From Mycobacterium sp. 852014-50255_SCH5639931 (lineage in GTDB: Bacteria > Actinomycetota > Actinomycetes > Mycobacteriales > Mycobacteriaceae), in contig NZ_LZSV01000028.1 of the NCBI RefSeq assembly GCF_001665605.1, positions 1 to 64,000 on the forward strand: a stretch of DNA of 64,000 nt. Direction: 5' to 3'. The notes under the pieces are model-generated. The model saw only the letters and a list, made by a program, of their open reading frames with translations, did not search any database and was not told the DNA's origin. This document shows positions 55,124 through 63,250 of the stretch, one piece after another. Made by a program: the position numbers and the translations under genes. Position 1 is the stretch's first letter; every line of letters begins with the position of its first letter.

Positions 55124-55573
55124 TCAGGCGTTGATGACCTCGCGTTGCGAGGCGTTCTCATTGATGGCCGTTTGCCCGTCCCCGCGCCCGACGGAGATCT
55201 TGCGCGGCTTGGCCCGTTCGGCCACCGGAATGCGCAGCCGCAGAACACCTTCGCGGTAGGACGCCTCGATCTTGTCGGTGTCGAGGTTGTCGCCGAGCAC
55301 CAGCTGCCGGCTGAACACCCCGCGCGGGCGCTCGGTGGCCAGCATCTCGCGGTTCGGGTCGAGGGCGGGCCGCTCGGCGCGCACGGTCACGACGTTGCGC
55401 TCGATGTCGATGTCGAGCGACTCGGCGTCGATGCCGGGCAGGTCGAACTCGACGACGAACTCCTCGCCCTGGCGCCAGGCGTCCATCGGCATCACTGCCG
55501 GCCGGGCGGCCGTACCGAACACCTGGTGGGCAAAGCGGTCGAGGTCACGGAAGGGGTCGGTACGCATCAGCAT
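55124..55573 (-). CDS. hsp18: Hsp20 small heat-shock protein, 18-kDa antigen type
   Basis: 149 residues from ATG 55573 (AGAGGTG upstream; GTG 55582 is a weaker start). MLMRTDPFRDLDRFAHQVFG, MPMDAWRQGEEFVVEFDLPGID, NVVTVRAERP and the C-terminal alpha-crystallin segment YREGVLRLRIPVAE match the M. leprae/M. avium 18-kDa antigen as I recall it. It prevents aggregation of unfolded proteins. The gene is divergent from a MerR-family gene; an inverted repeat between them is the probable operator. M. tuberculosis lacks a close counterpart of this antigen, which helps place the organism. Confidence 0.93.
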   Translation of the reverse strand: MLMRTDPFRDLDRFAHQVFGTAARPAVMPMDAWRQGEEFVVEFDLPGIDAESLDIDIERNVVTVRAERPALDPNREMLATERPRGVFSRQLVLGDNLDTDKIEASYREGVLRLRIPVAERAKPRKISVGRGDGQTAINENASQREVINA

Positions 55574-55618
55574 GGTGGTCACCTCTCACTCCAATCTAGG
55601 CTGTGGTCTGGCTATTAC

Positions 55619-55661
55619 CTATGTCCAATGACATAGATTTGGTATAGCACTGTCGACATAG
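55619..55661. promoter_or_regulatory. Inverted repeat operator between hsp18 and the MerR gene
   Basis: CTATGTC-CAAT-GACATAG is a perfect 7-bp inverted repeat at 55619-55636, and a third half-site GACATAG recurs at 55655-55661 next to a TGTCGACA palindrome. The area is AT-rich compared with the window. It is the natural site for the MerR-like regulator encoded at 55721, controlling both itself and hsp18. Confidence 0.6.
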
Positions 55662-55720
55662 TGGCGCAAGTGTGATAAATAGATTTTCTAGGCCAGCTAG
55701 CTTTCGAGGAGAGACGCGTG

Positions 55721-56104
55721 ATGACCGACCAACGCGGCGATTCCGGCGTCCCGGCGCCCGATCACGGCGTGTATGGCATCTCGGTGGCCGCCGAGCTCTC
55801 CGGCATCCCGGTGCAGTCGCTGCGCCTGTACGAGCGCTATGGGCTGCTCGCGCCGGCGCGAAGCAACGGCGGAACCCGCCGCTACAGCGCCGACGACCTG
55901 GCCCGGCTCAAGCGCATCAGCGAGCTGGTCGACGCCGGCATCAACCTGGCCGGCGTCGCCCGGATCCTCGACCTCGAGGATCACAACGCGACGCTCTCAG
56001 CGGCCAACACCGACCTACGGTCCACGAACCGGACTCTGCGGAAGGGCGCGAGAACCGCGAAGGTCACGCAGGGCGCCGGCGAACCCGGCGAAGGGGCCGG
56101 CTGA
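55721..56104 (+). CDS. MerR-family (HspR-like) transcriptional regulator
   Basis: 127 residues from ATG 55721 (GTG 55718 also possible), with GAGGAGAGA upstream. The winged helix is GVYGISVAAELSGIPVQSLRLYERYGLLAPARSNGGTRRYSADDLARLKRI (in consecutive segments), close to HspR, followed by a short helix and a basic, Gly-rich tail without metal-binding cysteines. It probably represses or activates hsp18 through the inverted repeat at 55619. HspR usually controls dnaK; here the Hsp20 gene is the neighbour. Confidence 0.88.
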   Translation: MTDQRGDSGVPAPDHGVYGISVAAELSGIPVQSLRLYERYGLLAPARSNGGTRRYSADDLARLKRISELVDAGINLAGVARILDLEDHNATLSAANTDLRSTNRTLRKGARTAKVTQGAGEPGEGAG

Positions 56105-56181
56105 GGTACCGCGGGTCCCCCGATTGCGCTCACCGACTTCGGGTACACAGCCTGCTGTGCCCTTGAGTTGAAGGAGATGCA

Positions 56182-56718
56182 ATGGGAGAGGTGGCTGAGG
56201 CCAAGGCCCAGGTGGTCGACGGCGCACGGCGCGAAGCGGACGAATACCGCGGCGACGAGCCCCGGCCGCTGGGCGGCTACGTGACGGTGTTGCTCATCTA
56301 CACCGCCCTGGTGGCCGTCGCGACCACGGCCGCGCTGCTCACCGGGCGGACGTTGCCCACCCGGTGGCGGATCCAGGACCTGATCACGGTCACCCTGGGC
56401 ACCCACAAGCTCTCGCGGACGCTGACCAAAGACGCGGTGACCAGCCCGTTGCGCGCGCCGTTCACCCGCTTCGCGGGCAGCGGCGGACCGGCCGAGGTCA
56501 TGGAGGAGGTCCGGCACGATAGCCCGTTGCGGCACAGCCTGGGAGAACTGCTGACGTGCCCGTTCTGCCTGGATATGTGGGTGGCGACCGGCTTCGCCAT
56601 CGGCTTGGTCTTCGCGCCCAGGTTCACCCGCCTGGTCGCCGGCGTCTTCACCGTGTTGACCGGCGCCGACTTCCTTCAGCTCGCCTACGCGATGGCGCAG
56701 CAGTCGGCCGAGGGTTGA
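56182..56718 (+). CDS. DUF1360 membrane protein
   Basis: 178 residues with three likely membrane helices: near 34-54 (VTVLLIYTALVAVATTAALL), near 125-145 (CPFCLDMWVATGFAIGLVF) and near 150-170. The motif LGTHKLSRTLTKDAVTSPLRAPFTRF and the CPFCLxxW motif are signatures of DUF1360, a family known from Bacillus spore-coat CotY-linked loci and many actinobacteria, without an assigned function. ATG 56182 has AAGGAGAT nine bases upstream. Confidence 0.82.
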   Translation: MGEVAEAKAQVVDGARREADEYRGDEPRPLGGYVTVLLIYTALVAVATTAALLTGRTLPTRWRIQDLITVTLGTHKLSRTLTKDAVTSPLRAPFTRFAGSGGPAEVMEEVRHDSPLRHSLGELLTCPFCLDMWVATGFAIGLVFAPRFTRLVAGVFTVLTGADFLQLAYAMAQQSAEG

Positions 56719-56747
56719 GCCGCGCTCAGCCGGTCTTCGGCATCGAG

Positions 56748-56976
56748 ATGCCCTCGCTTGCCGCGAACTGCGCGCCCTCCCCGGAGGACAGCGCCCTGGC
56801 TTCACGGGACATGATCGGGCAGCCCAAGGGAATCGTCATGGACCGCTTCAATCTCGACGCCGTCGAAGCGTTCGAACTCCTCGCCCGGCTTTTCGCAGCA
56901 ATCCAACACCAGGCTCATCGACATCGCGAAGTCGTTGATCGACAGCGAGCGTCCACTCAAACGCCGGCGCCGCTAA
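56748..56976 (+). pseudogene. Remnant of an ANTAR-domain regulator with a frameshift
   Basis: In one frame, 56805-56889 encodes RDMIGQPKGIVMDRFNLDAVEAFELLARL (in two stretches), the start of an ANTAR helix bundle. After a T4 run at 56890-56893 the continuation is in another frame: SQQSNTRLIDIAKSLIDSERPLKRRRR, ending at TAA 56974-56976. Removing one T restores a continuous ANTAR domain. There is no sensor domain upstream, since the DUF1360 gene ends at 56718. It is therefore a truncated, frameshifted relic, unless the T run is a sequencing error and a short ANTAR-only protein is made. Confidence 0.7.
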
Positions 56977-57018
56977 GGCGGCGTTTCGAGGGCCGCGAGG
57001 CGGGTATGTGCTGTCCAC

Positions 57019-58200
57019 ATGAAGGCTGTCACGTGGCACGGTAAGCGCGATGTGCGAGTGGAGTCGGTGCCCGACCCGAAGATCGAGCAACCTACCGACG
57101 CCATCATCGAAGTCACGTCGACCAATATCTGCGGGTCCGATCTGCACCTCTATGAGATCCTCGGGGCCTTCATGAAGCCCGGAGACATCCTTGGACACGA
57201 ACCCATGGGAATCGTGCGCGAGGTCGGGGGTGAAACGGGCGACCTGCGGGTCGGGGACCGGGTCGTCATCCCCTTCCAAATCTCTTGCGGCAGTTGCTAC
57301 ATGTGCGACAAGCGGCTTTACACCCAATGCGAGACCACCCAGGTGCGCGACCAGGGCATGGGGGCCGCGCTGTTCGGCTACTCGGAGCTCTACGGCGAGG
57401 TCCCCGGCGGCCAGGCCGAACTGTTGCGCGTCCCGCAGGCGCAGTTCACCCACATCAAAGTCCCTGTGGGGCCGCCGGATTCGCGGTTCGTCTACCTGTC
57501 CGACGTGCTGCCGACGGCCTGGCAGGCGGTGGCCTACGCCGACATCCCGGACGGGGGCACGGTCACCGTGCTCGGCTTGGGCCCGATCGGCGACATGGCC
57601 GCGCGCATCGCCGATCACCTCGGCTATCGGGTGATCGCCGTGGACCTGGTGGCCGAACGGCTCGGACGCGCCGCGCAGCGCGGCATCCACACCATCGACC
57701 TGGGCCGGCTCGACTCGCCACTCGGGGAGGCGATCCGGGACCTGACCGACGGGCGAGGCTCCGACTCGGTCATCGATGCGGTGGGCATGGAAGCGCACGG
57801 TTCCCCGGCGGCCAAACTGGCCCAGCAGGCCACCGGCATGTTGCCGGACTTCATTGGCAAGCGGCTGATGCAGACCGCCGGCGTGGACCGGCTCAGCGCG
57901 TTGTACTCCGCCATCGACATCGTGCGCCGCGGCGGCACGATATCGCTGATCGGCGTGTACGGCGGGATGGCCGACCCGCTGCCGATGCTCACCCTCTTCG
58001 ACAAGCAGGTGACCCTGCGGATGGGCCAGGCGAACGTGAAGAGGTGGGTGGATGACATCATGCCGCTGCTCACCGACGACGACCCGCTGGGCGTCGACAC
58101 TTTCGCGTCGCACGTGCTGCCCCTCGACCAGGCCCCGCACGCCTACGAGATCTTCCAGAAGAAGCAGGACGGTGCGGTTAAGGTCATGTTAAGGCCCTGA
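57019..58200 (+). CDS. Zinc-dependent alcohol/formaldehyde dehydrogenase-like (MDR family)
   Basis: 393 residues. ICGSDLHLYE (Cys38) and GHEPMGIVREVG (His-Glu) supply the catalytic zinc site; CGSCYMCDKRLYTQC holds the four cysteines of the structural zinc. The nucleotide fold is GTVTVLGLGPIGDMAARIA. Length and the extra loop (SPAAKLAQQATGMLP) place it with the glutathione-independent formaldehyde dehydrogenase/threonine dehydrogenase-like branch. The physiological substrate is unknown. It starts at ATG 57019, 42 bp after the ANTAR relic. Confidence 0.9.
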   Translation: MKAVTWHGKRDVRVESVPDPKIEQPTDAIIEVTSTNICGSDLHLYEILGAFMKPGDILGHEPMGIVREVGGETGDLRVGDRVVIPFQISCGSCYMCDKRLYTQCETTQVRDQGMGAALFGYSELYGEVPGGQAELLRVPQAQFTHIKVPVGPPDSRFVYLSDVLPTAWQAVAYADIPDGGTVTVLGLGPIGDMAARIADHLGYRVIAVDLVAERLGRAAQRGIHTIDLGRLDSPLGEAIRDLTDGRGSDSVIDAVGMEAHGSPAAKLAQQATGMLPDFIGKRLMQTAGVDRLSALYSAIDIVRRGGTISLIGVYGGMADPLPMLTLFDKQVTLRMGQANVKRWVDDIMPLLTDDDPLGVDTFASHVLPLDQAPHAYEIFQKKQDGAVKVMLRP

Positions 58201-58217
58201 AAACCGCTGTGCGGCAA

Positions 58218-58248
58218 GGCCTCTCCGCTCCATCGTTTGGGGGAGGCC
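58218..58248. terminator. Hairpin between the dehydrogenase and glgX genes
   Basis: GGCCTCTCC at 58218-58226 pairs with GGGGAGGCC at 58240-58248 (one mismatch) around a 13-base loop, 18 bp after the stop. No T run follows, so termination is only possible. Confidence 0.35.
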
Positions 58249-58269
58249 CCGGTAGGGTATTGAAGCGCC

Positions 58270-60420
58270 ATGACATCCACAGAAGCCTCCGCCCCCACGC
58301 CCACCGGAGAGGTGTGGCCGGGCCGCGCCTATCCCTTAGGCGCCACCTACGACGGTGCGGGCACCAACTTCGCCGTGTTCAGCGAAGTGGCCGAGCGGGT
58401 GGAGCTGTGCCTGTTCGACGCGGACGGAAACGAGAGCCGCGTCACGCTGCCGGAGGTCGACGGGTTCGTCTGGCACGCCTACATCCCCAACATCGAGCCC
58501 GGCCAACGCTACGGCTACCGGGTGTACGGCCCGTACGACCCGCAGAACGGCTTGCGGTGCAACCCGAACAAGCTGCTGGTGGACCCCTACTCAAAGGCCA
58601 TCGACGGCTCGTTCGAGTGGGACCAGGCCCTGTTCAGCTACAACTTCGGCGAGCCGGACAGCCGCAACGACGACGACTCCGCCGCCTTCATGCCCAAGTC
58701 GGTGGTGATCAACCCCTACTTCGACTGGGGCAACGACCGGCCGCCGGACCGCCAGTACGCCGACACGGTCATCTACGAGGCGCACGTCAAGGGCCTCACG
58801 CAAACCCACCCGGACATCCCCGAACAACTGCGCGGCACGTACGCGGCCGTGGCGCACCCCGTGATCATCGAGCACCTCAAGAACCTCGGTGTCACCGCCA
58901 TCGAGCTGATGCCGGTGCACCACTTCGCCAACGACTCGACCCTGGTGGACAAAGGCCTCTCTAATTACTGGGGCTACAATACGATCGGGTTCTTCGCACC
59001 CGACTTCAAATACTCCAGCGCCACCTCCCCCGGTGGGCAGGTGCAGGAGTTCAAGGCGATGGTGCGGGCCCTGCACGAGGCCGGCATCGAGGTCATCCTC
59101 GACGTCGTCTACAACCACACGGCCGAGGGCAACCACATGGGCCCGACACTGTCGATGCGGGGCATCGACAACGCCGCCTACTACCGGCTGGTCGACGACG
59201 ACAAGCGCTACTACATGGACTACACCGGCACGGGCAACAGCCTCAACGTCGGGCACCCGCACGCGCTGCAGCTGATCATGGACTCGCTGCGCTACTGGGT
59301 GACCGAGATGCACGTCGACGGCTTCCGGTTCGACTTGGCGGCGACACTGGCCCGGGAGTTCTACGACGTGGACCGCCTGGCGGCGTTTTTCGAACTCGTG
59401 CAACAGGATCCGACGGTCAGCCAGGTCAAGCTGATCGCCGAACCCTGGGACGTCGGGCCGGGCGGCTATCAGGTCGGCAACTTCCCGCCGCAATGGACGG
59501 AATGGAACGGCAAGTACCGCGATGCCGTCCGCGACTTCTGGCGCGGCGAGCCCTCGACGCTCGACGAGTTCGCCTACCGGCTGTCCGGGTCGGCCGACCT
59601 GTACGAGCACACCGCGCGCCGGCCGGTCGCCTCGATCAACTTCGTCATCGCCCACGACGGCTTCACACTTCGTGACCTGGTGTCCTACAACGAAAAACAC
59701 AACGAGGCCAACGGCGAGGACAACAACGACGGCGAAAGCCACAACCGATCCTGGAACTGCGGCGCGGAGGGGCCCACGGACGACCCGGGCGTCAACGCGC
59801 TGCGCGCCCGCCAACAGCGCAACTTCCTCACCACGCTGCTGCTGTCGCAGGGTGTGCCGATGATCTGCCACGGTGATGAGTTGGGCCGCACGCAGAACGG
59901 CAACAACAACGGCTACTGCCAGGACAACGAGCTCACCTGGATCGACTGGGCAAAAGCGGATAACGGCCTGCTGGAGTTCACCCGCGTGGTGTCGGCGCTG
60001 CGCGCCAACCACCCGGTCTTCCGCAGGCGCCGGTTCTTTTCCGGCAAGCCGCTGGGCCGCCGCGGCCAGGACGGCCTGCCCGACATCGCCTGGTTCACCC
60101 CGGAGGGAACCGAGATGACCGAGGAGGACTGGGGCGCGGGGTTCGCGAAATCCGTCGCGGTGTTCCTCAACGGGCACGGCATCCCCGACCGGGACCCCCG
60201 AGGGCAACGGGTGCTCGACGACTCGTTCCTGCTGTGCTTCAACGCCCACTACGAGCCGATTGAATTCACCTTGCCGCCAAAGGAATTCGGTGCCGCGTGG
60301 CAACTTATGATCTTCACCGGACCCGAGGAGGAGACGCCCGCGGAGGAGGTGCCCGGGGGAGGGGCGCTCACCGTGGACGCGCATACCGCCGTGGTGTTGC
60401 AAGCCCCCGACCGAGGCTGA
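58270..60420 (+). CDS. glgX: Glycogen debranching enzyme GlgX/TreX
   Basis: 716 residues, GH13 subfamily 11 (isoamylase type). N-terminal CBM48 domain (GATYDGAGTNFAVFSEVAERVELCLFD) and the catalytic barrel with nucleophile Asp355 (VDGFRFDLAATL), acid/base Glu391 (LIAEPWD) and transition-state Asp463 (AHDGFT). It cleaves alpha-1,6 branches of glycogen or phosphorylase limit dextrin. M. tuberculosis TreX (Rv1564c) sits with treY and treZ, which are absent here, so this copy may be a second debranching enzyme. No DosR box was found before it. Confidence 0.94.
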   Translation: MTSTEASAPTPTGEVWPGRAYPLGATYDGAGTNFAVFSEVAERVELCLFDADGNESRVTLPEVDGFVWHAYIPNIEPGQRYGYRVYGPYDPQNGLRCNPNKLLVDPYSKAIDGSFEWDQALFSYNFGEPDSRNDDDSAAFMPKSVVINPYFDWGNDRPPDRQYADTVIYEAHVKGLTQTHPDIPEQLRGTYAAVAHPVIIEHLKNLGVTAIELMPVHHFANDSTLVDKGLSNYWGYNTIGFFAPDFKYSSATSPGGQVQEFKAMVRALHEAGIEVILDVVYNHTAEGNHMGPTLSMRGIDNAAYYRLVDDDKRYYMDYTGTGNSLNVGHPHALQLIMDSLRYWVTEMHVDGFRFDLAATLAREFYDVDRLAAFFELVQQDPTVSQVKLIAEPWDVGPGGYQVGNFPPQWTEWNGKYRDAVRDFWRGEPSTLDEFAYRLSGSADLYEHTARRPVASINFVIAHDGFTLRDLVSYNEKHNEANGEDNNDGESHNRSWNCGAEGPTDDPGVNALRARQQRNFLTTLLLSQGVPMICHGDELGRTQNGNNNGYCQDNELTWIDWAKADNGLLEFTRVVSALRANHPVFRRRRFFSGKPLGRRGQDGLPDIAWFTPEGTEMTEEDWGAGFAKSVAVFLNGHGIPDRDPRGQRVLDDSFLLCFNAHYEPIEFTLPPKEFGAAWQLMIFTGPEEETPAEEVPGGGALTVDAHTAVVLQAPDRG

Positions 60421-60429
60421 CGCGCGTCG

Positions 60430-60465
60430 GTGACCTTCGCCCCGCGATTGATGACCTTTTGCCCC
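60430..60465 (+). promoter_or_regulatory. Tandem DosR-like boxes before the PAS-GGDEF gene
   Basis: GTGACCTTCGCCCC at 60430-60443 and TGACCTTTTGCCCC at 60452-60465 are 22 bp apart and share TGACCTT. The first resembles the RafH box GTGACCTTTGGCCC. They end 64 bp before ATG 60530. Confidence 0.45.
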
Positions 60466-60529
60466 CAGACATCGGTTCCCTACTCCCGCACACTGTCGGT
60501 TGCGCCGCGGGGGAAGAAAGGGGCAGCCG

Positions 60530-62284
60530 ATGGAGAGGCCGAGCCCCGACGCGTGCCTGAACGACGTGGCCTGGTGCAGACGGATCGCCCTGGCGGTGGT
60601 ATTTGCCCTCGCGGGGGTGACATGGGTGGGCTGGGCGACCGGTATCGACCGGCTGACCCGGATCGATCCGACCTGGCCGCAGATGATGCCGTGGACCGCG
60701 TTGTGGCTGGCGATGCTGAGCATGGCGATCCTGGCGCAGGCGGGCTACCCATCGCGGGGGCGCGTGTGGGCCGGGCGTGTCTTGGCCCTGAGCGTGGGCG
60801 CTCTTGCCGCCATCACCGTCGTCGAGTACGCCATCGGTCGGCCGTCATCCGGCCTGGACCTGGCCTGGTTCGGGGACGCGGTGCGCGCGTCGCAACAGAC
60901 CTGGCCGGGACGCCCGAGCCCGCAGACGGCGTCATCGATGCCGTTCGTGGCGGTCGCCGTTGCACTGATCCGAGTGGATCGCGGAACCCGCGTGGTCTGG
61001 CCCGCCTGCATGGCGGCCGGCGGGGCCATTTCCTTCGTCACGCTCGGGGCCTACTTGTTCAACGCGTTGGCGCTGGTGGGCTATACGCCATCGACGGGCC
61101 AGGCGCTCATGACCGCCTTGGCTCTACTGCTGCTCGTCGCCGCGACTGCGCTGGCACGCCCCGACCGGTCTCCAGTCGCCTGGCTGCTCGCCCGGCCCGA
61201 CCGCAAGTCACTGCTTCGGCTGGCCGGGATCCTCGCCGGCTTTCCGATCGTCGTCGCAGTATCGCGGCCGATCTTCCTGCGGCTCGGGCTGGGCGAGCAC
61301 GCGGAATGGACCTTCTCGATACTGCTGGGCACCGCCATCGTCGGGGCGATCACGTTCTTCTTCATCCAGCGCGAGCACCGGCTGCTCATGGAGCAGGAGC
61401 TGGTCAGTAAGGAACGCGCCGACGCCGAGATGCGCTATCGCATCCTCGCCGACAACGCGGTCGACATCATCGTGCACCTGCGTGGCGGCGAGATTGTGTG
61501 GATCTCGCCGTCCGTGGAGGCGGCGTTGGGCCGGCCACCGCAGGGCTGGACCGGCTCGGATTTCGACCGCCACGTCCATCCGCGCGACCTCGAGAAGGTC
61601 ATCAGCGCGCTAAGCCGGGTCGCCGCCGGCGAATCGGTCCTGCAACGGTTCCGCGTGCGCTCCGCCGACGGCAACTACCACTGGGTCGAGGGCCACGGAA
61701 AACCCTACGTCGACGGCGAGGGCAACACCGACGGCCTGATCGCCGCGGTGCGCATCATCGACGAGCAGGTAGAGGCCGAACGGCGGCTGGAACGGATGGC
61801 ACGGTTCGACATCCTTACCGGGCTGGTGAACCGGGCCGAGGCCATCAGCCGATTCGAGGCCGCGATGCAGAAGCCGCGGCCGCTCGGAACGTACGTCGGG
61901 GTCTTGTTCTGCGACGTCGACCGCTTCAAGGAAATCAACGACACCTGGGGCCACGGCGTGGGCGACTGTGTGCTGGCAACCCTCGCCGCAAGGATCCGTG
62001 GAAGTGTGCGCGGGACCGACACGGTGGGCCGGATGGGGGGCGACGAGATACTCGTCCTGCTGCCCGACATCCACAGCGTCGACGAGCTCGCCCAGATGGC
62101 CGAGAAGATTCGCCGTCGTGCCGCCGAACCCATTGATGTATCCGGGAAGTGGTTATCGGCGACACTGAGCATCGGTGCCACGCTCGCCATGCCCGGCGAG
62201 TCCGTCGACACGATCACCGCCCGGGCGGACGCGGCCATGTATCGGGCCAAGCTGGGGGACCGGAACACCGTCGTTCGCAACTAA
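60530..62284 (+). CDS. Membrane PAS-GGDEF diguanylate cyclase
   Basis: 584 residues. Seven or so membrane helices fill residues ~18-285 (MASE-like sensor), then a short coiled linker, a PAS domain (RILADNAVDIIVHLRGGEIVWISPSVEAALG, with its PAC part NYHWVEGHGKPYVDGEG) and a GGDEF domain from ~420. The signature reads GGDEI at 503-507, with an inhibitory RxxD site (RGTD, 494-497) exactly five residues before it. The metal-binding FCDVDRFKEIND is intact, so c-di-GMP synthesis is expected. ATG 60530 follows GAAAGGGG. No EAL domain is attached. Confidence 0.9.
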   Translation: MERPSPDACLNDVAWCRRIALAVVFALAGVTWVGWATGIDRLTRIDPTWPQMMPWTALWLAMLSMAILAQAGYPSRGRVWAGRVLALSVGALAAITVVEYAIGRPSSGLDLAWFGDAVRASQQTWPGRPSPQTASSMPFVAVAVALIRVDRGTRVVWPACMAAGGAISFVTLGAYLFNALALVGYTPSTGQALMTALALLLLVAATALARPDRSPVAWLLARPDRKSLLRLAGILAGFPIVVAVSRPIFLRLGLGEHAEWTFSILLGTAIVGAITFFFIQREHRLLMEQELVSKERADAEMRYRILADNAVDIIVHLRGGEIVWISPSVEAALGRPPQGWTGSDFDRHVHPRDLEKVISALSRVAAGESVLQRFRVRSADGNYHWVEGHGKPYVDGEGNTDGLIAAVRIIDEQVEAERRLERMARFDILTGLVNRAEAISRFEAAMQKPRPLGTYVGVLFCDVDRFKEINDTWGHGVGDCVLATLAARIRGSVRGTDTVGRMGGDEILVLLPDIHSVDELAQMAEKIRRRAAEPIDVSGKWLSATLSIGATLAMPGESVDTITARADAAMYRAKLGDRNTVVRN

Positions 62285-62363
62285 GTAGCCGAGCCCTCGC
62301 CCTGCGACGGGTGCTATCCGGTAGGTTTTTGCCGACGGCAGCTCGTTACAAGAGAGGGCAAAT

Positions 62364-63143
62364 ATGTCAAGGACAGTGGTGGTGGGCGCCTCGAGCGGAC
62401 TCGGTCGCTGCATCGGCGTCGGCCTCGCCCAGCGCGGCGACCAGGTCGCGCTGCTGGCCCGGCGCCGCGAGCGCATCGAGGCGGCGGCCAAGGACGCCGG
62501 CCCGGGCGCGGTCGCTATCGAATGCGACGTCACCGACGAGGCGTCGTGCCGGTCCGCGATCGCCGCCGCCGCCGACGCCCTGGGCGGCATCGACAACATC
62601 GTCTACACACCCGCCGTCGGGCCACTTGTCCGTATGGTCGACACCGACGCCGCGACCTGGCGGCGCATCTTCGACACCAACGTCATCGGCGCGGCGCTGG
62701 TGACGGCCGCGGCGGTGCCGCACCTGACGGTCTCCGCGGGCAAGGCGGTCTACCTGTCCTCCGACGCAGGCACGTTCGGGCCGCCGTGGCCGGGCCTGGG
62801 TGCGTACGGGGTCAGCAAGGCGGCCCTCGAGCGCATGGTCGACGCGTGGCGGGCCGAACACCCCGACATCGGCTTCACCACCTTCATCGTGGGGGAATGC
62901 CCGGGTGGCGAGGGGGACGCGGCCACCGGCATGAACATCGGCTGGGACATGGACCTCGCCATGAAGGCCGTGCCGCTGTGGGCGTCCCGCGGGTGCATGC
63001 CCGGCAAGCTGATGCCGGTCGAGGACCTCGTCGACGTGGTGCACACGATCCTGCGGACGAACGCCGCGACCTCGATGCCGGTGGTGGTGGCCAGGGGCGC
63101 GCCCGCCAGCCCCGCCGCGTTCGCGGATTCCGCGCAGTCCTAG
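62364..63143 (+). CDS. Short-chain dehydrogenase/reductase
   Basis: 259 residues. The cofactor loop TVVVGASSGLGRCIG (TGxxxGxG type with Val for Thr), ARRRER suggesting NADP preference, and CDVTD are clear. The catalytic Ser lies in YLSSDAGTFG and the Tyr-Lys pair in AYGVSKAAL. The usual NNAG motif is replaced by YTPAVG, so it is an atypical SDR. Substrate unknown. ATG 62364 follows AGAGAGGG. Its TAG stop is the first three bases of a 55-bp tandem repeat. Confidence 0.88.
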   Translation: MSRTVVVGASSGLGRCIGVGLAQRGDQVALLARRRERIEAAAKDAGPGAVAIECDVTDEASCRSAIAAAADALGGIDNIVYTPAVGPLVRMVDTDAATWRRIFDTNVIGAALVTAAAVPHLTVSAGKAVYLSSDAGTFGPPWPGLGAYGVSKAALERMVDAWRAEHPDIGFTTFIVGECPGGEGDAATGMNIGWDMDLAMKAVPLWASRGCMPGKLMPVEDLVDVVHTILRTNAATSMPVVVARGAPASPAAFADSAQS

Positions 63144-63250
63144 CGGCGATCGCAAGCGCGGCGGAGCCGGGTGCGGCGGGTCGCCGCCGTGGGCCTAGCG
63201 GCGATCGCAAGCGCGGCGGAGCCGGGTGCGGCGGGTCGCCGCCGTGGGTC
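63141..63250. repeat. Two tandem copies of a 55-bp GC-rich unit
   Basis: Copy 1 is 63141-63195 and copy 2 is 63196-63250, identical except for one base near the end (GGGCC versus GGGTC). Each begins TAGCGGCGATCGCAAGCGCG and contains GGCGGGTCGCCGCC, an inverted repeat (GGCGGGT/CGCCGCC-like). A third start, TAGCGG, follows copy 2. The repeat fills the whole space between the stops of two convergent genes. Confidence 0.92.

Noticed and set aside
58591..60723. 710-residue antisense frame over glgX
   Set aside because: GlgX active-site motifs are intact on the plus strand and the antisense product is Val/Arg/Gly-rich without any recognisable fold.
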